Of a DNA stretch of 12,006 nt, positions 6,998 to 12,006 are shown piece by piece. The notes below the pieces were generated by a model, which saw only the letters and a list, made by a program, of their open reading frames with translations, was not told the DNA's origin and searched no databases. Source of the stretch: Lachnospiraceae bacterium (lineage in GTDB: Bacteria; Bacillota; Clostridia; Lachnospirales; Lachnospiraceae); the NCBI GenBank assembly GCA_016301965.1, contig JAEDOO010000047.1, positions 1 to 12,006 on the forward strand. Direction: 5' to 3'. The position numbers and the translations under genes are program-made. How positions within the stretch are numbered: position 1 is the first letter of the stretch; every line of letters begins with the position of its first letter.

Positions 6998-7756
6998 TTA
7001 CTGTCCTTTCACAAGATCCTTGATCACTTCCCCGGCAATGATCAGTCCGGCCACCGACGGCACGAAGGACACACTTCCCGGAATATCCCGACGGACGGAG
7101 CAGGTACGCTGGGTACCGGGAGGACAGATGCAGTTTGTCTTACAGCCGGCCTCATCCTCCGCCACCGGACGCACCGGTTTTTCCTCGGAGTACACCACTT
7201 TCAGCTTCCTGACGCCACGTTTTTTCATCTCATGACGCATGACCTTCGCCAGCGGACACATGCTGGTCTTGTAGATGTCCGCCACCTTAAACTGGGTGGG
7301 GTCCAGCTTGTTGCCGGCGCCCATACAGCTGATCACCGGCACACCGGCCTCTTTCGCCCGCATGATGATCTCGATCTTGGCCGTCACCGTATCCACCGCG
7401 TCCACCACGTAATCGTACTGGGTAAAATCAAACTGGTCCGCCGTCTCCGGCAGGAAAAAGCACTGGTGCGTATACACCTGCGCCTTGGGGTTGATCTCCA
7501 GAATACGTTCTTTCATCACTTCTGTTTTATATTTTCCTACAGTCTTTCTGGTAGCAATGATCTGACGATTCAGATTGGTCAGGCACACCTTGTCATCATC
7601 CACGATATCCAGCGCACCTACACCGCTGCGGACCAGACCCTCGCAGACGTAACCGCCCACACCGCCGATACCAAATACTGCTATTCTGGCTTTCGCCAGT
7701 TTTTCCATAGCCTCACTGCCAAATAATAATTCGGTTCTTGAAAACTGATTCAACAT
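6998..7756 (-). CDS. tcdA: tRNA threonylcarbamoyladenosine dehydratase TcdA
   Basis: E1-like (ThiF/MoeB/HesA superfamily) enzyme, 252 residues, that uses ATP to cyclise t6A37 in ANN-decoding tRNAs to the cyclic form ct6A. Seen: MLNQFSRTELLFG at the N-terminus, the nucleotide-binding GIGGVGGYV (residues 29-37), the D53-D55 run with NLNRQI (61-66), K77, VVDAVDTV (117-124) and the C-terminal RRDIPGSVSFVPSVAGLIIA block. A Cys cluster C205, C209, C211 and C219 precedes that block, as I recall for Clostridial TcdA proteins. I chose the ATG at 7756, which matches the family N-terminus and follows AGGAG at 10 bases. The upstream ATG at 7807 lies at a hairpin loop and has no spaced ribosome site. GC content steps up strongly in the 3' two-thirds of the gene. 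Confidence 0.94.
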   Translation of the reverse strand: MLNQFSRTELLFGSEAMEKLAKARIAVFGIGGVGGYVCEGLVRSGVGALDIVDDDKVCLTNLNRQIIATRKTVGKYKTEVMKERILEINPKAQVYTHQCFFLPETADQFDFTQYDYVVDAVDTVTAKIEIIMRAKEAGVPVISCMGAGNKLDPTQFKVADIYKTSMCPLAKVMRHEMKKRGVRKLKVVYSEEKPVRPVAEDEAGCKTNCICPPGTQRTCSVRRDIPGSVSFVPSVAGLIIAGEVIKDLVKGQ

Positions 7757-7789
7757 GTTTATGGTTCTCCTGTATATACTGGTCTTGAA

Positions 7790-7814
7790 AAGGCGGATGT
7801 TCACCATCCGCCTT
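7790..7814 (-). terminator. Terminator-like hairpin in the tcdA leader
   Basis: Perfect 10-bp inverted repeat AAGGCGGATG (7790-7799) and CATCCGCCTT (7805-7814) with a 5-nt loop. On minus the stem ends CCGCCTTTTC, so the T-run is only four, two of them inside the stem: weak as an intrinsic terminator. It sits about 20-44 nt after the predicted tcdA start site and 138 bp after the peptidase stop. It could end upstream readthrough, attenuate tcdA, or stabilise the message. Confidence 0.45.
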
Positions 7815-7840
7815 ATATTTCCTACCGCATTAGTAGGCTT

Positions 7841-7869
7841 ATTCTATATCTAATTTGTTTCTTTGTCAA
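7841..7869 (-). promoter_or_regulatory. Near-consensus sigma-A promoter for tcdA-larE
   Basis: On minus: TTGACA (7864-7869, perfect -35), a 17-bp spacer, then TAGAAT (7841-7846, 5 of 6 to the -10). The predicted start is near 7834, leaving about 78 nt of leader before the tcdA ATG. A 5-bp inverted repeat CCTAC/GTAGG (7821-7837) overlaps the start site, and a perfect 14-bp palindrome lies about 22 bp upstream of the -35. Confidence 0.8.
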
Positions 7870-7951
7870 TTTAAACTCTGTTTTTCAGACCAAATCAGCT
7901 GATTTTCTCCAGGATTTTCAGCTGCTTCTGAAATATCCAATCAATTTTTTT

Positions 7952-8860
7952 CTACTTTGACATTGCCCAGAGATTGCGCACCTGTCCATTGAGCTGATCA
8001 AAAGTCCAGCGTTTCTCACTGTTTACACGGCTGTTGGGATCATTGATGATGAACCCTTCGCTGTCATAGCCCGTAATTACCATATAATGACCGGAATCCG
8101 TAAAATCTCCAGGACCCACATTAACTATAACAGGGCATCCCGCATCCAGTTTCGCCTTGATTCTGTCTTTCATCATAGCCACTTCATCCGCATGCAGGCC
8201 ATAGTGCTCACATCCCTCGCTGATCAGGGTCCAACTGCTTCCGGAACCCGGCACACAATATCCTGCACTCTCCGCATAGGCAGCTACTGCCGCCGGAGTG
8301 GCAGTGGTATCCTTCGTCAGATACAGGATGACCATCGACAACGTGGTGGGGCCGCATCCGGTATAGCCCAGAATCCCTCCATTATACGATGTATATCCCC
8401 ATCGTTCATCCCACTGCATTAAAAGGGGCACCTGGTTCAACTGACTTTCCTCTGTGAGATCAATATTCCACGTTTCATCCTTTAATTTTGGATAGTTATA
8501 TACAAAATCGATGGTTTCACTGTTTTTTTGTGCCATTTCTTTCAGCTGCTCGGGATAAATGTCATCCTCCAGTATGCAGGCAAGCTTTTCGCTCTGACTA
8601 AGTTCTCTGACCGGCAGTGAATTCTCCGTCTGAACACGGCTCGAAGCCTCTGCCGTCTCCACAGCGGATACGGCGCTTTCTGTTTTTTGCGTTCTGCCTG
8701 CGGCCACAGTCTGCACCACAAACCATGCCCCCCTTACCGCCGCTGCCGCCAAAAGAACCAGACACAGCATCAGCACGATGCGGCGCATTATTCTTTTTCT
8801 TCTTCTTCTCTTTCGTATTCTGTTCACCTGTTTTTTCCTCGCCTCAGTAATATATTCCAT
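7952..8860 (-). CDS. Membrane-anchored C39-like (papain-fold) cysteine peptidase
   Basis: A 302-residue signal-anchored protein. Residues 9-27 are extremely basic (QVNRIRKRRRRKRIMRR), followed by a single hydrophobic helix, about 28-43, so the rest should be outside the cell. A low-complexity linker (about 55-85) and a helical region precede the peptidase domain from about 143 (QVPLLMQWDERWG). Catalytic-type residues are C169 in GYTGCGPTTLSM, H258 in DSGHYMVITGY and D274 in IINDPN; Q149 is a possible oxyanion-hole residue. This is the C39_2-type domain, not fused to an ABC transporter, so double-glycine leader cleavage cannot be assumed; the substrate is unknown. It is the last gene of the two-component operon, 84 bp after the ectodomain gene. 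AGGAGG lies 5 bases before the ATG but is paired in a hairpin. Confidence 0.88.
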   Translation of the reverse strand: MEYITEARKKQVNRIRKRRRRKRIMRRIVLMLCLVLLAAAAVRGAWFVVQTVAAGRTQKTESAVSAVETAEASSRVQTENSLPVRELSQSEKLACILEDDIYPEQLKEMAQKNSETIDFVYNYPKLKDETWNIDLTEESQLNQVPLLMQWDERWGYTSYNGGILGYTGCGPTTLSMVILYLTKDTTATPAAVAAYAESAGYCVPGSGSSWTLISEGCEHYGLHADEVAMMKDRIKAKLDAGCPVIVNVGPGDFTDSGHYMVITGYDSEGFIINDPNSRVNSEKRWTFDQLNGQVRNLWAMSK

Positions 8861-8865
8861 AATTT

Positions 8866-8903
8866 CCTCCTGTTGTTTTCACTGTTTTCAGTGTAACAGG
8901 AGG
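8866..8903 (-). promoter_or_regulatory. Hairpin sequestering the peptidase ribosome binding site
   Basis: On the transcribed minus strand, CCTCCTGTT (8903-8895) pairs perfectly with AACAGGAGG (8874-8866), whose AGGAGG is the Shine-Dalgarno 5 bases before the ATG at 8860. An inner stem CACTG-aaaa-CAGTG (8893-8880) stacks above an asymmetric internal loop. There is no T-run on either strand, so it is not a terminator. It is likely a translational control element; the trigger is unknown. Confidence 0.75.
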
Positions 8904-8944
8904 TCTCGGACGTTGTGTCTCAAAGATGTGGCATAGTTGTCAAA

Positions 8945-9859
8945 TTATGACGCCAGCAGCCAGATCCATACTTTCCCCGGCCGGTAATACGTATCCTTTG
9001 CTTTTTCCCCAAAATAATAATACTGATATTCCAGGCTCAGCGTTTTCCCTTCACAGGTGAATACCACATACTCCGGAGCTTCCGCATACCCGACGCTGGG
9101 ATTTGTTGCAACCGATGCCGACGCAAAGGTATATTCACTTCCGCATACTGAAGTATACGCCTCTCTCACTGCATCCGCATATTCGATCAGAGAAGCTTCG
9201 TCTCCCGCCAGATAGTTGACCAGCACCGGAAGCCCCGTCACCGCATCCAGCACTACATAGACCGTATTACCGTAGCTGTCAGGAAAGCACAGCCACCATA
9301 GGGACAGCTGCTGTTGCTGCTCATCCACCAAAAAAAGGCTTCCCATCGGATCAACTATAGGTGAATACGCCCCGTCCGTGGCTGTTACGGCATCCATCTC
9401 ATTCTCCACAGAGCCGATCCCTGCCGTATTTTCCGCGGCTGCAGCAACTTCCGTATCTTCCGCCACTGTATCATAATAAGTTACGGGATAGAACAGAGAA
9501 TCCAATCCCCAGTTCTGGTAAATTTCGTTCAATTTCTGTAAAAAATCCGTGGCTATATGCACGGCCTGCTGCTGTGTAAGCTCTGTGTCCAGGGGTTCCC
9601 GGACATCCGTGCCGGCCTCCAGCCCCGTTTCGTTCATTAATTTCAGTAAAAGCTCTGTCAGTTTCGGAATCCTTGACTCAACACTCATGGTATAGGTATA
9701 CGGGGTAACCTCCTGGTTATCCACCACCGCTGTTTTTCCCGAAGAAAGGCTCTCTGCCTTTTTCTCCAGCAGAGCCTCAGGTACCCAGGTCCCTGCCAGT
9801 ACGATCAATGCTGCCAACACAATGGCCAGAAGGCCGTACAATCCCCTAATCTTTTGCAT
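8945..9859 (-). CDS. Unrecognised membrane-anchored exported protein of the two-component operon
   Basis: I do not recognise this 304-residue protein. One hydrophobic segment, about residues 7-26 (LYGLLAIVLAALIVLAGTWV), with a short basic N-terminus suggests a signal anchor. No lipobox is seen. The remainder is acidic and should be extracytoplasmic. It has a Tyr/Val-rich beta-type C-terminal half, an Ala/Glu low-complexity stretch (135-160) and three cysteines (C191, C239, C269). YVVLDAVTGLPVLVNY (201-216) resembles the strand-turn-strand of PepSY-like modules, but this is one short match only. The gene overlaps the kinase by 14 bp, with GGGAGG 6 bases before its ATG, so the products are probably made together. 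By analogy with YycH/YycI-type accessory proteins it may modulate the kinase outside the membrane (inference). Confidence 0.75.
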   Translation of the reverse strand: MQKIRGLYGLLAIVLAALIVLAGTWVPEALLEKKAESLSSGKTAVVDNQEVTPYTYTMSVESRIPKLTELLLKLMNETGLEAGTDVREPLDTELTQQQAVHIATDFLQKLNEIYQNWGLDSLFYPVTYYDTVAEDTEVAAAAENTAGIGSVENEMDAVTATDGAYSPIVDPMGSLFLVDEQQQQLSLWWLCFPDSYGNTVYVVLDAVTGLPVLVNYLAGDEASLIEYADAVREAYTSVCGSEYTFASASVATNPSVGYAEAPEYVVFTCEGKTLSLEYQYYYFGEKAKDTYYRPGKVWIWLLAS

Positions 9860-11252
9860 CGTCAGCCTCCCTTCTCAGCGAAAAAGAAACGCAAGTCCCC
9901 ACACCCGGTGTACTGTCATAGGAAAGCTCCGTATGGTGCAGTCCGGCGATTCTTACCGCCAGTGCCAAGCCCAGGCCGGCCCCGTGTTCCTTCCGTGAAC
10001 GGGATTTATCCACCATATAAAAAGCTTCCGTAATCCGCGCCAGCTCCTCTCTGGGAATACCTCGTCCACGGTCAGTGATCCGAATCTCATAATGATCCGC
10101 CGTTACCTGTCCCGTCACTTCGATCCTGTCCGTTCCGGATTTTAAAGCATTGTCAATGAGATTCAGCAAAAGCGTCTTAAACAAATCGTATTCCAGACGC
10201 ACCCAGGCAGTCTCAGCCTGGCAATCCAGAATGATTCCCCGCTGCGACGCTGCTGGACGGGCCGTCTCCAGCGCATCCTCTATCACCTCATCGATTCTGG
10301 CCTGCTCCAGCTGAAAATCCGATCGTCCCAGCGTGATCAGTTCCAGAAGCTTAAAAGAAAGTGCCTCCAGACGCATGCCTTCATTCATGATGACCCCCGC
10401 CAGCTGGTGCACCTCCTCCGGCGGCAGTGTTTTCTGATACAGGGTATCCGCATAGCCGATGATGGACGTCATGGGAGTCTTCAGCTCATGGGCAAAATTG
10501 GCGGTAAAATCCTCCTGCCTGCGGGCAGCCTCCTCAAGCTCATCGATCTTGTTTTCTATGGTGCGGGCCATGCGGTTAAAGGCTCGGGCCAGATCCCCCA
10601 CCTCATCGTGGCTGGATGCCTTTGCCCGTACTCCGTAATCCCCGGAGGTAAATCTCCACGTCGTATTGCGAAGGGCCGCCAGCGGCCGGGTCATGGTCCA
10701 GGATAACAATAGAAGCAGCAGCGATGCCGCACCGAGAATGCACCAGTAAAACAGTTCGCACTGTTTTCGGAGATCATCTGCCTCCGAAAACAGGCCTGTC
10801 ACATTTTTTTCCGTAACAAGCAGATAATCCCTTCCGTCCTGGGCAAACCTGCTTCTGACCTGCAGATACCTGCTGCCGTCCAAGCTCTCGGAGATCTGGG
10901 AGCCTAGCTGCCCCTTATCCACTTCATTTTCATCGTCTTTTGGATCTATCTCGCAGGAATTGTAATAACAGGTCTGACCCTTCTGTGAAAAGTACAGACC
11001 ACTGTCCGCCCCCAGTGTGGCGGCGGCAGTCTTTCCGATATTCTCCAGATTTTCCTGATCCAGATCTCCCTCCACATTCAAAAGTACCGTCTGAATGGAA
11101 TATTTTACCGTCTGATGCTGGGATAGGGCACTGTTCTGTTCTCTTTGCACCGAATGTTCCAGGCTGTAGGACACCGTCAGATATTCAATGGTGCTCAAAG
11201 AAACCGTCAGGATCAATATGGTGCTGAGAAATATTTTGTAAAAAAATCTCAT
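9846..11252 (-). CDS. Two-TM HAMP sensor histidine kinase
   Basis: A 468-residue membrane kinase of OmpR-partner architecture. TM1 is at about 5-27, an extracytoplasmic sensor of about 140 residues follows, TM2 is at about 168-187, and HAMP about 188-240 (RPLAALRNTTWRFTSGDYGV). The dimerisation/phosphoacceptor helix has FAHELKTPMTSIIGYADTL with H255. The catalytic domain shows the N-box NLIDNALKSG (N364, N368), the G1 box DRGRGI (D394-I399), the F box EAFYMVDKSRSRKEHGAG and the G2 box GAGLGLAL (424-431). The sensor has a Cys pair, C95 and C100, that could form a disulfide. The signal is unknown. The start overlaps the regulator stop as ATGA (4 bp), with GGAGG 8 bases upstream, so it is translationally coupled. 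All catalytic residues are intact. Confidence 0.97.
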   Translation of the reverse strand: MRFFYKIFLSTILILTVSLSTIEYLTVSYSLEHSVQREQNSALSQHQTVKYSIQTVLLNVEGDLDQENLENIGKTAAATLGADSGLYFSQKGQTCYYNSCEIDPKDDENEVDKGQLGSQISESLDGSRYLQVRSRFAQDGRDYLLVTEKNVTGLFSEADDLRKQCELFYWCILGAASLLLLLLSWTMTRPLAALRNTTWRFTSGDYGVRAKASSHDEVGDLARAFNRMARTIENKIDELEEAARRQEDFTANFAHELKTPMTSIIGYADTLYQKTLPPEEVHQLAGVIMNEGMRLEALSFKLLELITLGRSDFQLEQARIDEVIEDALETARPAASQRGIILDCQAETAWVRLEYDLFKTLLLNLIDNALKSGTDRIEVTGQVTADHYEIRITDRGRGIPREELARITEAFYMVDKSRSRKEHGAGLGLALAVRIAGLHHTELSYDSTPGVGTCVSFSLRREADDAKD

Positions 11253-11908
11253 TGATGAACCTCCAGACGGTAGCCGATACGAAATACCGTCACGATCCGG
11301 TCATTCCAGTCCAGTTTTTTTCTGAGACGCTGGATATGAGAATCCAGCGTTCTGGTTTCGCCTGTATATTCCTCCTCCCAGACTTTTTCGTACAGCCTTG
11401 CTCTGCTCAGGGCGACATTTTTATTATGAATCAACTCCAACAAAAGATCAAACTCTTTTACAGTCAGATCCACCGGTTTTCCTTTTTTAAATACCTGTCG
11501 GGAAACAGGATCCACTGTCACATCACCGATGGTAACCTTGTCTTTAACCTGCGTGGTGCGCCTAAGCACCGTCTCCACTCTGGCCACCAGTTCACCAATC
11601 TGAAACGGTTTACTCAGATAATCGTCAGCACCTTTTTTCAGACCACGAATCCTGTCTTTCACCTGTCCCATGGCTGAGATAATGATGACCGGCGTTCCCA
11701 TACTCACAATATAGTCCAGCAGCTCATAGCCGCTGATCTGCGGCAGCATCAGGTCCAGAAGAACCAGATCGTAGGTTTTTTCCTCAATCCGGTCGGCTCC
11801 CTCTTTTCCGTCAAAAGCACAGTCACAGCTGTAGCCCTCCGAAATCAGGGTCGACTCGATCAGGCGGTTGATTTCTCTGTCATCTTCTATGATTAATATG
11901 TTTGTCAT
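11249..11908 (-). CDS. OmpR/PhoB-family response regulator
   Basis: DNA-binding response regulator of 219 residues. The receiver domain is at about 1-118, with acidic pocket D9 and D10, phosphoacceptor D52 in LLDLMLP, S78 and K100 in LSKPF. The winged-helix effector domain is about 123-217 (DLTVKEFDLLLELI, then the recognition helix in TRTLDSHIQRLRKKLDW and the wing VFRIGYRLE). I chose the ATG at 11908, which gives the canonical MTNILIIEDD and follows AAAGGAG at 7 bases. The longer frame to 11989 adds 27 residues with no family match. It is the first gene of the four-gene signalling operon and the cognate partner of the overlapping kinase. Whether it controls its own operon cannot be read from the sequence. 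Confidence 0.97.
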   Translation of the reverse strand: MTNILIIEDDREINRLIESTLISEGYSCDCAFDGKEGADRIEEKTYDLVLLDLMLPQISGYELLDYIVSMGTPVIIISAMGQVKDRIRGLKKGADDYLSKPFQIGELVARVETVLRRTTQVKDKVTIGDVTVDPVSRQVFKKGKPVDLTVKEFDLLLELIHNKNVALSRARLYEKVWEEEYTGETRTLDSHIQRLRKKLDWNDRIVTVFRIGYRLEVHQ

Positions 11909-11997
11909 GCGATCTCCTTTGTGTATTCCCATTGTATATTTCATGCTCTCATTTTTCCCGGGCTTCCGCGAAAAACAAAAGTATTGCAATTTTGTTT

Positions 11998-12006
11998 ATT
12001 GTACCA
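11998..12006 (-). promoter_or_regulatory. Possible extended -10 of the two-component operon
   Basis: On minus, TGGTACAAT at the very edge of the window is an extended -10 (TGn plus TACAAT, 5 of 6). The -35 would be outside the window and cannot be checked. It would start transcription near 11991, leaving a leader of about 83 nt. A second, weaker TACAAT lies nearer the gene (about 11932-11937) without a -35. No other gene is visible in 11909-12006. Confidence 0.35.

Noticed and set aside
6584..7726. A 380-residue plus-strand open frame antisense to tcdA and larE
   Set aside because: It lies opposite two clearly recognisable enzymes, is rich in His/Arg/Leu from reverse reading, spans their intergenic gap and has no recognisable fold or ribosome site.
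7757..7807. Upstream ATG at 7807 as the tcdA start
   Set aside because: It falls at the stem-loop boundary of the leader hairpin with its purine run directly adjacent to the ATG; the family N-terminus MLNQFSR begins at 7756 with its own ribosome site.
8938..8943. Perfect TTGACA (minus) just after the 304-residue gene, as a promoter for the peptidase
   Set aside because: At 16-18 bp spacing there is no -10; the 17-bp position reads AGACAC, one match. The peptidase is more likely read from the operon promoter.
11909..11989. 27-residue N-terminal extension of the response regulator
   Set aside because: Receiver domains start at the first strand (MTNILIIEDD), and AAAGGAG is correctly placed only for the ATG at 11908.

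Overview
The window reads as a chromosomal segment of a low-to-mid-GC anaerobic Firmicute. Gut Lachnospiraceae-type Clostridia are the best guess, from gene content, strong AGGAGG ribosome sites and general protein resemblance; this is an inference, with no database search behind it. Nearly everything is on the minus strand. One small gene lies on plus. I found no rRNA, tRNA, IS element, CRISPR array or prophage gene.

Left half (1-5393, minus): the promoter-proximal part of a V/A-type ATPase operon. In transcription order it encodes the small coiled-coil stalk subunit (ntpF), the membrane stator I (ntpI), the rotor-ring proteolipid K (ntpK), the peripheral stalk E (ntpE), the central connector C (ntpC), the central stalk F subunit (ntpG) and the first 201 residues of catalytic subunit A (ntpA, cut by the window edge). 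The order matches the Enterococcus hirae ntpFIKECGABD Na+-ATPase operon, and the proteolipid keeps the Na+ ligand residues known from that enzyme. Spacings are 6-32 bp, or a short overlap.

Middle (5394-7951): an AT-rich divergent region of about 250 bp separates the ATPase operon from one plus-strand gene for a small soluble bacterial PH-domain protein, which has a good extended -10 promoter. It converges on a minus-strand pair, tcdA (t6A-modifying dehydratase) then larE (sulfur insertion into the nickel-pincer cofactor). The plus gene's apparent terminator is a perfect 12-bp stem with seven T's and lies inside the larE coding sequence. tcdA has a near-consensus promoter (TTGACA, 17 bp, TAGAAT), followed by a leader with a perfect 10-bp terminator-like hairpin.

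Right part (7952-11908, minus): a four-gene surface-signalling operon, with an OmpR-type response regulator, a two-TM HAMP histidine kinase, an unrecognised membrane-anchored exported protein and a membrane-anchored C39-like cysteine peptidase. The first three overlap by 4 and 14 bp. The peptidase gene follows an 84-bp spacer in which its AGGAGG ribosome site is paired with a CCTCCT anti-SD in a 9-bp perfect stem, suggesting separate translational control. This operon is the most plausible candidate for an undescribed system here: a kinase, an ectodomain protein and a surface protease that may form one sensing circuit.
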